From NCBI GenBank assembly GCA_012838995.1, contig DUOD01000057.1, positions 1 through 64,000 on the forward strand: a DNA stretch of 64,000 bases. The letters run 5' to 3'. Positions 15,943-24,923 of this stretch are shown here, one piece after another. The DNA comes from Clostridiales bacterium (GTDB lineage Bacteria; Bacillota; Clostridia; DUOD01). The translations under genes and the position numbers were made by a program. Below the pieces are notes generated by a model, which saw only the letters and a program-made list of their open reading frames with translations, had not been told where the DNA came from and searched no databases. Within the stretch, counting starts at the first letter, position 1. Every line of letters starts with the position of its first letter.

Positions 15943-17052
15943 TTATAGTTCATCGACAAATTCTGCTTCGTTTAAAAATATGGTATTTAAAACCGATTCT
16001 GTTAGATCCCCAAACAGCGGTCCGCAACTTACTTGGTTTAAAGCAGGAGCACCGTTGTATTCGATGAATACCGGATCTCCGTGCTCATCGATACAAAAAT
16101 CCCAGCCGACGATACGAAAATGGGGAACGGCCCTATGGGCTCTGTCAACCGCTGCCAGTACCTTATCGTACGATGGAATTTTAATGTCAGCAAATACGGC
16201 TCCGTCAGGGTGCCTTGTCATCCATTGTGAACGGATATTCATTGCCCTTTCCTTAAGCCTACCGTCGGGGAGAATGGGGCAGGCAAGACCACCCGCAGAT
16301 ACGTTATCAAGGCGTGAGCCACCTACTCCCATACGTAAAATGGAGGAAGAAATATGAACTTTCCCCCGGAATAGGAATGAAATCACCCGTATGGTGTTTA
16401 ATGATTGTGGGTGTATGGAAGCCAAAACCTCGTGCTGGGATACCACTTCTTGGACGATGTAATTGGAACCGTAGGATTTCATCAGGCTTTGTAAATCTAT
16501 ATTGTTATTGTTATCTTTTTCATAGAAAAATATGTCCACTCCTTCACCGCTGTATATCGCAGGTTTAATAACAAACCTCTGCTCGGCCTCCAAAAGGGAT
16601 TTTGCACGATCAAAACTGATAATATTTCCACAACTGTCAAAAAAACAATTATTACTGTTTCTGATAATGGTACGGGGCTGTTTCAGATAAGGAAACAGCT
16701 GCTTATAAAAACATTTATCAGTATACGCCTGGCGAAAGCTGGGTTTATTAAACGCAGGATAGATTTTCTGCCAATAAATATCTTCCGGTATATAACGTGG
16801 ATCATATTTTTCATCTTTATAGCAATAAAGGTCATACCACATTTTTTTAGGCTTAATACCGTATCTTTTCCAAAAGGGAAGTACTTGAGTACGAAAAAGA
16901 CGATTGCTGCCTCGATAGCCCCCTTTAATTGTTGCGAGTTGGCGTCGGCAAGAAGTTCGTGCTTTTCTTGCTTCGGTATAAAGATCAACTTTTTGGTAAA
17001 CAGTTCGGCAAAACTTTTCCCACCTCCCGGCCTGATTGATCTTCCTTTTCAT
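15943..17052 (-). CDS. ATP-grasp protein of the sugar-transfer-associated (ATPgrasp_ST-like) family
   Basis: The 369-residue protein shows ATP-grasp features: RFVIKPAIYSGEGVD (Lys163 as the likely ATP ligand), YIVQEVVSQH, then HPQSLNTIRV (214-223), DNVSAGG (249-255), and a metal-binding end GWDFCID..VFIEYNGAPALNQ (316-340). The HPxSLNTIRV and ExN set is that of the ATPgrasp_ST family, linked to polysaccharide and glutamate-ligase-like genes. ATP-grasp enzymes couple a carboxylate to an amine or thiol. The N-terminal 100 residues are basic and aromatic-rich and not recognised. Its ATG overlaps the TGA of the upstream dehydrogenase (ATGA), so it is translationally coupled, and it sits between two opine dehydrogenases. 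Its substrates are unknown. Confidence 0.82.
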   Translation of the reverse strand: MKRKINQAGRWEKFCRTVYQKVDLYTEARKARTSCRRQLATIKGGYRGSNRLFRTQVLPFWKRYGIKPKKMWYDLYCYKDEKYDPRYIPEDIYWQKIYPAFNKPSFRQAYTDKCFYKQLFPYLKQPRTIIRNSNNCFFDSCGNIISFDRAKSLLEAEQRFVIKPAIYSGEGVDIFFYEKDNNNNIDLQSLMKSYGSNYIVQEVVSQHEVLASIHPQSLNTIRVISFLFRGKVHISSSILRMGVGGSRLDNVSAGGLACPILPDGRLKERAMNIRSQWMTRHPDGAVFADIKIPSYDKVLAAVDRAHRAVPHFRIVGWDFCIDEHGDPVFIEYNGAPALNQVSCGPLFGDLTESVLNTIFLNEAEFVDEL

Positions 17053-18128
17053 GGTTGCTCTCTCCTATTTGGTAATATTTGTTTTAAGATGTTTTTTCCT
17101 AATCTTTTTACCGTCCTACCTTCTAGCCGTAGATCACGACCTAGAGCGGCGGATGCAATATTAATCAGTGCGGTACAGATGGGGGTAGGTATGTTGTACT
17201 CCCTTCCCAGTGATTCCAGAAGAACCAAGCCTTGAGACACATCTTCCGAGATAAATCGAGAATTTACTTCCGTCGGTCCCTTTAATCCCTTGGATATGTC
17301 GGCATACCAAAAGAAAACTTCTTTGGCATCGCGGCTGTCATCCAATGTATTACGGAACTTACAAGCCTTAACATAGGGAAGGCGCTCATATCCTAACTTT
17401 TCCATTACGTTCATCTTTTCCCTATCTAGTGCCTCTAGGATATTCCAAACACTGGGGGTAAAAACTTCTTCGTACATGTAATACTCGCCCTTGGTTTTTT
17501 CAATACGTGGAATGCTCATAATTGCCCCAACGGTGTGTACAATGAGGTTGGGATTATGGAGTGCGGCCTCAACTACAGACGACAGATAAACGAATGGAAA
17601 CCCCAATTTGTTCAGTTTTACTTCGGCTCTTTGCCTGTGACTTAAAGGATAGATTCCCAAGGGATTTCTTATATTACGAAAGAAAACCGTAACAGTCCCA
17701 GGTTCCTTAATTCGGCAATCAATGAAAGAACTTTGGGCCTCCACAACCGTCAAGTCGATATCTGAACAGTGCTTTAGTACATAAGCGGTGGAAAGATAGC
17801 CGGGGTTCAATAGAAGGATGTGTCCATCCCGAAGGTAGGGTTTTATGCGTTTGATTAATTTTTCATGGTAATTGGTTTGTATATATATTATTACTACTTC
17901 GCTTTCACTGAGACGTGACAAATCACGGGTAACATGGGCTATGGTTGCCCATCTTTCTTTTCCTTCTTCAATTAGACAAACCCTACCATTATTTTCGATA
18001 AGGTAATTAAAATTTTCATCATGCATAGCCCGGGATGTCTTAATCAAGGTCACTTCATGGTCCCGTAGGCTCAGATCTGCTGCTACTGCAGTACCGGCAT
18101 GACCGGCACCGAGAATTGAAACATGCAT
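17049..18128 (-). CDS. NAD/NADP octopine/nopaline dehydrogenase family protein (copy 2)
   Basis: This is the first gene of the three-gene operon, with 359 residues. It resembles copy 1 closely: about nine of ten residues agree over the first 140, less in the C-terminal half. The Rossmann loop reads GAGHAG rather than GAGNGG but keeps GxGxxG. NPNLIVH, the likely catalytic histidine segment, is intact, as is the FRNTLDDSRDAKEVFFWYA region. The ATG at 18128 follows AAAGGATGAT; the longer frame to 18218 adds a basic stretch unlike the family. Differences cluster in the Rossmann loop, around residues 145-175 and in the C-terminal tail, so the two copies may differ in substrate. Both appear intact. 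Confidence 0.88.
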   Translation of the reverse strand: MHVSILGAGHAGTAVAADLSLRDHEVTLIKTSRAMHDENFNYLIENNGRVCLIEEGKERWATIAHVTRDLSRLSESEVVIIYIQTNYHEKLIKRIKPYLRDGHILLLNPGYLSTAYVLKHCSDIDLTVVEAQSSFIDCRIKEPGTVTVFFRNIRNPLGIYPLSHRQRAEVKLNKLGFPFVYLSSVVEAALHNPNLIVHTVGAIMSIPRIEKTKGEYYMYEEVFTPSVWNILEALDREKMNVMEKLGYERLPYVKACKFRNTLDDSRDAKEVFFWYADISKGLKGPTEVNSRFISEDVSQGLVLLESLGREYNIPTPICTALINIASAALGRDLRLEGRTVKRLGKNILKQILPNRREQP

Positions 18129-18805
18129 TCTATCATCCTTTCTAAGTACTATAGTCAGTTTTATAAAACAACTTTTTACGGCGGTTTTTACAAAAACCTG
18201 GTAATGTTTTATGTTCAAAATTTTTTTACTTTACCGGTATTTTCCCTACTTTTTCGTATTAAGCCGTCAAAACTCTTGGAAGGAAATCTACAAGGATCTA
18301 TTAAGTTAACGGTTTCTTTTATATAAAACTGATATTTGAAATTTTTCAGTTTATTGGATGAAACAGCCTAAATCGGACTAAGAATTATAGCTTCTCATCC
18401 AATTTTGTTAAAAAATTGCTTTTTATGGCGGAGCTGATTTTATTTATCCCGGCCCCATTAAAACCATACTTAAAACAATTTACTTTTTATGCCGATGGCT
18501 TTTCAAAGCAGGAGTAGACTAGTGCTTAAATACTCAAAACCTACCCATAGAAATATTTTTTTGTGGTTTGGTATACATATATCTTGTTAAATGTGAAAAG
18601 TTGATGATTTAATTTTTTCAACTTTGAGCAGTTTATGTGATATAAGCCTGCTTTTTGTATAAAAGATATGAGGCAAGAAATTGGTTAGGCTTTATTTTTT
18701 AATTTAAGTTAGCAGGTAAAATCTTGTATCAAAGACCTTTGTGGTCGAAGCAAATACCTTTGGCAGTCGTTTTAATATAGGTTTATTCAACCTTGACACA
18801 AATTT
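18129..18805. other. Long AT-rich spacer upstream of the opine operon
   Basis: About 680 bases lack a convincing gene. One inverted repeat, TTGGATGA (18354-18361) with TCATCCAA (18395-18402), is followed by TTTTG on the plus strand. The operon promoter must be here, but I could not identify it. Composition is more AT-rich than the flanking genes. Confidence 0.5.
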
Positions 18806-19030
18806 CTAAGGGAATGACGAAACCGGCCCCGCAGTACCCTTTTGGTTTTTAGCTAAGTCAATATATTTTAAACTTAATACGCCGCCGGCCCGGGGGCATA
18901 AGTTTTCCGTTGTATTTTTAATTTTTTTGTCAGTATTCTTTACCGGTACATACAGCTTTTGCTGCCGCGATTTGTCTATCGGCTTTACCACTTCATGGAT
19001 GCCATTAACTTTTACTGTGTAGGTGGTCAT
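18806..19030 (-). CDS. Hypothetical 74-residue protein
   Basis: A short frame encodes a basic, soluble product beginning MTTYTVKVNGIHEVVKP. The ATG at 19030 has AGGG 9 nt upstream; an ATG two codons earlier has no spacing for it. No family is recognised and no cysteine or membrane motif stands out. It lies on the same strand as, and 680 nt before, the opine operon. It may be real or a chance frame. Confidence 0.3.
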   Translation of the reverse strand: MTTYTVKVNGIHEVVKPIDKSRQQKLYVPVKNTDKKIKNTTENLCPRAGGVLSLKYIDLAKNQKGTAGPVSSFP

Positions 19031-19505
19031 GGACATCAACCCTTTACAAAAACGAATTAATACACGGCTCTGCCCACCCCATGGCATGGCAAAGCAAACA
19101 CATGGTTTATGCTTTGTTTAAATTGAATGTGCATTTAAAAATTAGATGTATCTTTTAGAAATTGCAAGAAAAAAATTAGTGTGCTATTAAAGATGGAGAG
19201 TTTCAACTAAAACCGATTCATATTATATCATAAAAAGTTAGTATCATCAAAATTCAAAAAATTTCTTTGCAATTCTAATTTGTTTTTCAAAAACACATTT
19301 ACTAAATTATTTAACTTTAGAATGTTTTTTCATAATTTTTCAAGACAAAGGTGCATGAAAATTATTTTTAAAGAAGGGAATTTGAGGTAATTGTAGAATA
19401 TATCATTTATACGAATAAACATCCGTTGGTATTCACACTACATCCCAGGTATTTAATGTCCATTATAAGTCCAAAGAATGAAAAAATATAAGGAGGTTAC
19501 GATTC
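19031..19505 (+). other. AT-rich upstream region of the URO-D-like gene with a candidate LacI operator
   Basis: No gene is seen in about 475 bases. TTTATACGAATAAA (19406-19419) is an imperfect palindrome centred on CG, like operators of LacI-family repressors, about 90 nt before the URO-D-like start. A LacI-type regulator gene is the next gene downstream. The link is inferred from one site only. Confidence 0.4.
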
Positions 19506-20753
19506 ATGGACAATAGGGTGCGGGACCTTTATAACCAGAGGGTAAAAAGGGTGAGGGATGCCGTTCAACTAAAGGAACCGGATAGGGTTCCCCTTATGCC
19601 GGTAATGCAAGCTTTCCCGGTGTATTATGCCGGCCTAACCATTCAGGAGGCCATGGAAGATTATTATAAGTTGGAAGCTGCCTATGATAAGTTTTTCAGG
19701 GATTTCCAGCCGGATTTGGGTTGGGACCCCATTATCATGTATCCGGCCAAACCGATGGAAATCCTCGATCTTAAATGGTTTAAATGGCCGGGTCATGGTA
19801 TAGATGACCCCAACCAAATGTACCAGTATATTGAAGATGAATATATGAAGGCCGAGGATTATGACGATCTTATTTTCGATCCCACCCATTATATGCAGAC
19901 CAAATGGATACCGGCGTGTTTTGGTGCATTAAAGGGTATGAAAAAAATGAATTTGAGGGGTTCCATGTGGTTCGGTTTTATGGGTGCCTTTGCCGCCTTT
20001 GCAGACAAGGAACTGCAGGCTGCCTTGAAGGCAATTATGAAAGCCGGTGAAGAATACGCCGAGTGGTTTGCCTTCCTGGGCAAATATGGCGAGAAAATGG
20101 AAAAGGAATTTGGTATTCCTGTAGCATACGGGGCTTTCGGTTATGCACCCTTTGATATGATTGGCGATACCTTAAGGGGTACCGTACCTATTCTTAAGGA
20201 CATGTATGACAGGCCTGATAAGCTCCTTAAGGCCATCGACAAGATGACCCCCATAGCCATCGAAAGTGCCATAGCTTCCTGTAAAAATACGGGAAGGCCT
20301 TATGTATGGATTTGGCTTCATAAAGGGATTGACGAGTTTATGTCGGATGAACATTTTAGAAAATTTTATTGGCCCTCCTTGCAAGAATACTTGGTGGCCT
20401 TGGCCGAAGCCGATCTTATTCCGGTGGTATATGTTGAGGGCAAATACGACAGCCGATTGGATATTATCAAGGACGTGCCCAAGGGCAAGATTATTTATAC
20501 TTTTGAAACCACCGATGTTTTCAAGGCTAAAGAGGTGCTGGGGGATGTTGCCTGCATAGGGGGTAATGTTCCGAATTATATGCTGGAGTATGGAACTAAA
20601 GAAGAGGTGGAGGACTATTGTAAAAGGCTTATAGACGTATGTGGGGATGGCGGTGGTTTCATTATGGACACGGCCGCCCTGGTGGATAGTGCAAAGCCCG
20701 AAAACTTAGAGACCATGTTTAGGGTAACCCAGGAATACGGTAGATATAAATAA
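19506..20753 (+). CDS. Uroporphyrinogen decarboxylase-like (URO-D family) protein
   Basis: The 415-residue protein has the URO-D/MtaA-type barrel but is longer than HemE. Visible are the N-terminal LKEPDRVPLMPVM segment and late barrel strands such as IPVVYVEGKYDSRLDII and CIGGNVPNYMLEYG, with a closing GGGFIMDTAALVDSAKPENL helix that matches URO-D methyltransferase-like proteins. Family members of this kind in anaerobes often act as corrinoid or O-demethylation methyltransferases rather than in haem synthesis, and no other haem gene is near. The metal-site His/Cys are not clear to me. The ATG follows AAGGAGG, and a strong terminator follows the gene. Confidence 0.8.
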   Translation: MDNRVRDLYNQRVKRVRDAVQLKEPDRVPLMPVMQAFPVYYAGLTIQEAMEDYYKLEAAYDKFFRDFQPDLGWDPIIMYPAKPMEILDLKWFKWPGHGIDDPNQMYQYIEDEYMKAEDYDDLIFDPTHYMQTKWIPACFGALKGMKKMNLRGSMWFGFMGAFAAFADKELQAALKAIMKAGEEYAEWFAFLGKYGEKMEKEFGIPVAYGAFGYAPFDMIGDTLRGTVPILKDMYDRPDKLLKAIDKMTPIAIESAIASCKNTGRPYVWIWLHKGIDEFMSDEHFRKFYWPSLQEYLVALAEADLIPVVYVEGKYDSRLDIIKDVPKGKIIYTFETTDVFKAKEVLGDVACIGGNVPNYMLEYGTKEEVEDYCKRLIDVCGDGGGFIMDTAALVDSAKPENLETMFRVTQEYGRYK

Positions 20754-20768
20754 ACCCGTTACGTATGG

Positions 20769-20820
20769 AAACCTGCCGCCATTCCATAGGATTTTGCAAG
20801 GAATGGCGGCAGGTTTTATT
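20769..20820 (+). terminator. Strong intrinsic terminator after the URO-D-like gene
   Basis: A perfect 17-bp stem (AAACCTGCCGCCATTCC and its complement) with a 14-nt loop is followed by TATT. Confidence 0.93.
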
Positions 20821-21001
20821 TGCTAATCAAAAAAGATGGGCAATATTAGAAAAATCTTAATAATTTAGTTTTGTAGTATTTATTAATGCAGCAGACTGTT
20901 ATATAATATGAAAATAGCTATATATTGTATGTACTGTATATTGTATATATAATATATAAAGCACACAATATAAGAAATACAGCAATTGAAGGTGAAGGAA
21001 G

Positions 21002-22018
21002 ATGGCAAGAAAGAAGTTGCCGACAATGTGGGATGTGGCCAGGCTTGCCGGGGTGACCCAGGCAACGGTTTCCCATGTAATCAACGGTACGGCTTCCATA
21101 TCCCAGGAAGTAAAAAAAAGGGTTAGTGAGGCCATTGATGAATTAGGATATGTACCCAATGCCGCAGCCAGGAGCTTAAAACAAAATAAAACCTATACAA
21201 TAGGCCTTATAGTTCCCGACGTTCATAGCGGGTTTTACTCCCAAATGGCCAAGGCGGTGGAGGAAAGCGCCAGGGAACATGGATATATAACTTTTTTGTG
21301 CAATACTTCCTATCATCCTCAATTGGAAGATTATTATATTAACAATCTTATTCAACAGCAAGTGGCCGGGATAATCCTGGGTTATGGTTTAGTGGACCAA
21401 AAGGTTTGTAACAAGGTATTAAATGCCAGGATTCCCCTTTTAATGTTGGACAGCAGCTTAAAGATAGGCGACTGGCAGGTACCGTCGGTAGAAGTTGATA
21501 ACTTAAAGGGCAGTTGGCTGGCCGTTGAGTATCTTTATAACATGGGGATAAAGGAAATAGGATATATAAGCGAGCCGTTATACAACAACACCCTGAAGTT
21601 GAGGTATGAGGGCTACGTAAAGGCAATGGAGAACCTTGGCTGTACTATCAATAAGGATTTTATTGATATACATGCCAAGGAATACGATAAAATAAAGATG
21701 GGCTATGAATCGGTAGATAAAATCCTAGCCCAGGGCAAACCCAGAGCAATTTTTGTAAGTGCTGATCAATTGGCCTTTGGCGCCATCAAAAGGTTAACCG
21801 AACTGAAAATAAAAATACCCGAGGATATAGCCATCGTAGGGTATGATGATATACCTCTGTCCACCGTTGTTACGCCCCGTTTGACCACTATTTTCCAACC
21901 CATAGACCAAATGGGTAAAATGGGCTTTGAAATGCTAAAAAAACTCATAGACGGAACTAAAATTCCAAATAAAAAGGTGGTTCTGGATCCCAAGCTGGTA
22001 GTCAGGGAATCTGCATAG
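21002..22018 (+). CDS. LacI-family transcriptional regulator
   Basis: The 338-residue repressor has a classic LacI helix-turn-helix at the N-terminus (MWDVARLAGVTQATVSHVING, residues 9-29), a hinge helix (NAAARSLKQ), and a periplasmic-binding-like effector domain with IGLIVPDVHSGFY and VGYDDIPLSTVVTPRLTTI. It should bind a small ligand, classically a sugar, and control nearby catabolic genes. Candidate targets are the URO-D-like gene upstream (operator-like site at 19406-19419) and the amidohydrolase/DUF362 pair downstream. A TATAAT at 20902-20907 may be its -10 box. It converges with the amidohydrolase gene. Confidence 0.93.
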   Translation: MARKKLPTMWDVARLAGVTQATVSHVINGTASISQEVKKRVSEAIDELGYVPNAAARSLKQNKTYTIGLIVPDVHSGFYSQMAKAVEESAREHGYITFLCNTSYHPQLEDYYINNLIQQQVAGIILGYGLVDQKVCNKVLNARIPLLMLDSSLKIGDWQVPSVEVDNLKGSWLAVEYLYNMGIKEIGYISEPLYNNTLKLRYEGYVKAMENLGCTINKDFIDIHAKEYDKIKMGYESVDKILAQGKPRAIFVSADQLAFGAIKRLTELKIKIPEDIAIVGYDDIPLSTVVTPRLTTIFQPIDQMGKMGFEMLKKLIDGTKIPNKKVVLDPKLVVRESA

Positions 22019-22027
22019 CCCTTTTAT

Positions 22028-22816
22028 TTATAGACCCAAAAGTTTTTTTGCATTACCGCCCAGTATACCGTTAATATCCTCGATGCTTAAGTTAAAGGAT
22101 CTAATCAGGGCAATGTCGTCCCGTTGGTCCCGCCACGGGGAATCGGTTCCGAAGAGGATTTTATCGGCCCCATGGCTTTTTATGAATTGTTCTGACTCTT
22201 CCAAGCCTAGCTCGTGTATTGAATAGGCGGTGTCCAGATAAATATCCTTTCCTAACAGATACCTTCTTGCATCATCCCAATACCGGTACCCTCCCAAATG
22301 GGCCGCTATTATAGTTGCTTCAGGGAAGGTGTCCAATACTCTGGCAAGCCGCTGGGGAGTGCACATAAAGGGGTGGGTAAAGGCGCGGTCCACTCCTGAG
22401 TGGAATAGTATGATCAGGCTTGCATCGATAACCGCCCGGTAAATGTTTAGCATATGGGGGTCGTCCACGTAGTAACCCTGGCAGTCGGCGTGGAATTTCA
22501 CGCCCTTAAAACCGTTGTCGGCCAACCATTTTATCTCTTGGCGCCAGTTAGGCAGATCGGGATGGATGGTACCGAAGGCGATTATTTTCTTGTCCTGCAC
22601 GGTTGCCGACCACCTATTCATTTTTACGGTTTGCTCCGGTTTTAGGGCTATGGGATGCAGCACCGATATATCCACTTCGGATCGGGCCATGGAAGCCTTG
22701 AGCCCGTCTACGGTACCGTCGGTGACGGGTGTTATACCGAATTTTTTTGAACGCACCGACACTGACCATGATGCAACCTCGTCCGGATAGCAATGGGTAT
22801 GTATATCAATTATCAT
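22028..22816 (-). CDS. Amidohydrolase family protein (amidohydrolase_2 / TIM-barrel metal hydrolase)
   Basis: The 262-residue protein has the metal-dependent TIM-barrel layout of the ACMS decarboxylase/amidohydrolase_2 group: MIIDIHTHCYPDE at the N-terminus (His-x-His), FKGVKFHADCQGY, ILFHSGVDRAF, IIAAHLGGYRYWDD, and the C-terminal catalytic Asp in ILFGTDSPWRDQRDD. Such proteins hydrolyse or decarboxylate small aromatic or lactone substrates. The ATG at 22816 is used because the frame upstream lies inside the DUF362 gene and AAAGGAG precedes it. It overlaps the DUF362 gene's end by 11 nt, so the two are translationally coupled. Confidence 0.88.
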   Translation of the reverse strand: MIIDIHTHCYPDEVASWSVSVRSKKFGITPVTDGTVDGLKASMARSEVDISVLHPIALKPEQTVKMNRWSATVQDKKIIAFGTIHPDLPNWRQEIKWLADNGFKGVKFHADCQGYYVDDPHMLNIYRAVIDASLIILFHSGVDRAFTHPFMCTPQRLARVLDTFPEATIIAAHLGGYRYWDDARRYLLGKDIYLDTAYSIHELGLEESEQFIKSHGADKILFGTDSPWRDQRDDIALIRSFNLSIEDINGILGGNAKKLLGL

Positions 22817-23930
22817 TTGTTTTTTTCTCCTTTCCTTTGTTTGATACTTGCTGCAAAAAATCGATGATATCCTTGGCATTGGGCGGGCAGCCCTTTAGGT
22901 TGTGTTCAAATCCGGAACAGCAACTGCCAATACCGATACCATCTACGGTCTTTCCTTTATATCCCTGACCTATATGTACTTTTTCTTTTAAATCTTTTAA
23001 CATATTTATTTCGTCCATCCTCTGCAGTCCGTGGATTAGGCTGCCGTAACAAGCGGAACAGGCCTGGTCTTCCAATATGTGTTTGGCCAGGCGGGCTACT
23101 TTCCGTCCTGCTTTTATATCGCCCGGGGTGAAGCGGTCGCTGTTCAATTTAATAACTGTGTCGTCCTTTATGGAGGTGTTGCCTATTCCCAGCTGCCGGG
23201 CGTAGGTGATATAGGGTATGTCCTCGACGGAATATCCAAGGAGCTGTGCGCCGTAGGTGTCCACCAATACCGGGTCGCGGCCCAGGATAACTCTGTTCAT
23301 TTCCACCGGCGTGCCTCCTTCTTCGAAGGTTAAATCGCCCATTATACCGTCCACCACCACTAAATGGGAGGTGATAAATTTGTTTAATAGGGCTATTGGC
23401 CTGTGAAGGCCCAGGGCATGGAAACGCCTTTTTTCCCTGTCGGGGATACAGCCCTTTAAATTTTTTAAGGCACAGGTCAGACGGGTTTGGCAGTGGGCCT
23501 TAAGCACCGGCATGTTTATCAAAAAATCTGCCTTAAGGGGAGAGAGGCATACCTCCAATTCATCGCCCATATATGTAAGGATTTTTGTCTTATCCCTCTT
23601 AAGATCGATTAAGGGAACTTTGTATTTTTGTGATATTTCCTCGTAGCCACATACCTTAAATGCCCTTTTGGTACTGTCCCCCACCCAGGAGCTTTCCATA
23701 ATGCTGATGTTTTCACAGCCCATATTCTTAAGATATTTTATAACACCTTCTACCAGCTTGGGAGAGGTGGTTGCCCCGCTGCTGGAGGGTTTGGCCACCA
23801 CCAGGTTGGGTTTAATGACAATGTTCATATCCTTATCTATCATGGTTTCAATACCGGCAGCCTCCAGGATGCTCTCTGCCATCTCCATTGGATGCTTGCC
23901 GTAAATCACCAGTATTTTATTTTTATCCAT
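22806..23930 (-). CDS. DUF362 domain protein
   Basis: The 374-residue protein matches DUF362 (COG2006): VIKPNLVVAKPSSSGATTSP near residues 38-57, a NISIMESSWVGDSTKRAF segment, INMPVLKAHCQTRLTCALKNLKGCIPDREKRRFH, and VVDGIMGDLTFEEGGTP with LGRDPVLVDTYGAQLLG. The usual ferredoxin-like 4Fe-4S tail is not present; instead the C-terminus carries CSACYGSL and CCSGFEHNLKGCPP cysteine clusters that could hold a metal centre. The function of the family is not established. It is first in a two-gene operon with the amidohydrolase, transcribed towards the lacI gene. Confidence 0.85.
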   Translation of the reverse strand: MDKNKILVIYGKHPMEMAESILEAAGIETMIDKDMNIVIKPNLVVAKPSSSGATTSPKLVEGVIKYLKNMGCENISIMESSWVGDSTKRAFKVCGYEEISQKYKVPLIDLKRDKTKILTYMGDELEVCLSPLKADFLINMPVLKAHCQTRLTCALKNLKGCIPDREKRRFHALGLHRPIALLNKFITSHLVVVDGIMGDLTFEEGGTPVEMNRVILGRDPVLVDTYGAQLLGYSVEDIPYITYARQLGIGNTSIKDDTVIKLNSDRFTPGDIKAGRKVARLAKHILEDQACSACYGSLIHGLQRMDEINMLKDLKEKVHIGQGYKGKTVDGIGIGSCCSGFEHNLKGCPPNAKDIIDFLQQVSNKGKEKKTNDN

Positions 23931-24191
23931 AATCCCACTCCGTTTTTTTCATATGCTAATTATCTTTAAAACTATCAGAACGGGCTTGTTATTTCAAGGG
24001 GCTACGGTCATAATGTCTTACAGTGGGTATGGATTTTTGATTATTAAGAAAAAAATATATTTTTTAAGCCCGTTTATCTAAGGCGTTTTGATAAAATGGT
24101 GGTGAATTATTAAAAAGGCATGGCGCAACATCGGTTAAATGATAAAATAAAAAATGTAATTATCAATATCGGCAAGCGAGGTGGATATTCG

Positions 24192-24923
24192 ATGAGCAAA
24201 ACCTGTTTAAAGGACATGACCGCCCTCGTTACCGGCGGCAGCCGGGGCATAGGCCGGGCCGTTGCACGGAAATTGGCGGATCATGGCGTTAATTTGATGT
24301 TGGTTGGACGAAACCTTAAAAAACTTGAGGCGGTCCAAAGGGATCTAAGCACTAAGAATGTTAAAGTGTTTTTTTGCGTGGAGGATTTGGCCGATGCCCA
24401 GGCACCGGCCAGGATCATAAGGGAGACCGTTGAAAGACTTGGTGGGTTGGATATATTGATTAACAATGCGGCTGTGGGTATGGTAGCCCCTTTAACGGAA
24501 ACATCCGTCGAACAATGGGACAGAATCATGGCCGTTAATGCCCGGGCTCCTTTCCTGCTTAGCAAGGAGGCCATCCCCTATCTCAGAAAATCCCGTTGTT
24601 CTTCAATTATCAATATATCTTCCGTGGTGGGGTACAAGGGATACATAAACCAGGGTGCTTATACCGCTTCTAAACACGCGCTAATGGGAATGACCAAGGT
24701 ATTGGCCCAGGAGGTGTATAAAGACAACATACGGGTTCATGTTATATCCCCCGGGGGTGTGGATACCGAAATGCTTTACGACATGCGTCCGGATCTTAAA
24801 CCCTCGGAGGTAATTTCCCCCGACGAAATAGCCGATATAGTTATGTTTCTTTTAACCCATAGGGGAAACGGTGTGATAGACGAAATTAATATCCGAAGGG
24901 TTTCCAACAGTCCTTGGAAGTAG
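24192..24923 (+). CDS. Short-chain dehydrogenase/reductase (SDR)
   Basis: The 243-residue SDR has the NAD(P) motif TGGSRGIG, a basic LVGRNLKKLE stretch suggesting NADP(H), NNAAVGM, the catalytic Ser in IINISSVVGYKGY, and Y-x3-K in GAYTASKHALMG, followed by HVISPGGVDTEM. The core catalytic set is complete. The frame reaches 24120, but the ATG at 24192 has GAGGTGG upstream and the typical SDR N-terminus. It is close to the DUF362/amidohydrolase pair but on the other strand; a shared pathway is possible, not shown. Confidence 0.92.
   Translation: MSKTCLKDMTALVTGGSRGIGRAVARKLADHGVNLMLVGRNLKKLEAVQRDLSTKNVKVFFCVEDLADAQAPARIIRETVERLGGLDILINNAAVGMVAPLTETSVEQWDRIMAVNARAPFLLSKEAIPYLRKSRCSSIINISSVVGYKGYINQGAYTASKHALMGMTKVLAQEVYKDNIRVHVISPGGVDTEMLYDMRPDLKPSEVISPDEIADIVMFLLTHRGNGVIDEINIRRVSNSPWK

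Noticed and set aside
18123-18326. 67-codon plus-strand frame upstream of the opine operon
   Set aside because: No ribosome site, AT-rich composition and no protein-like pattern.
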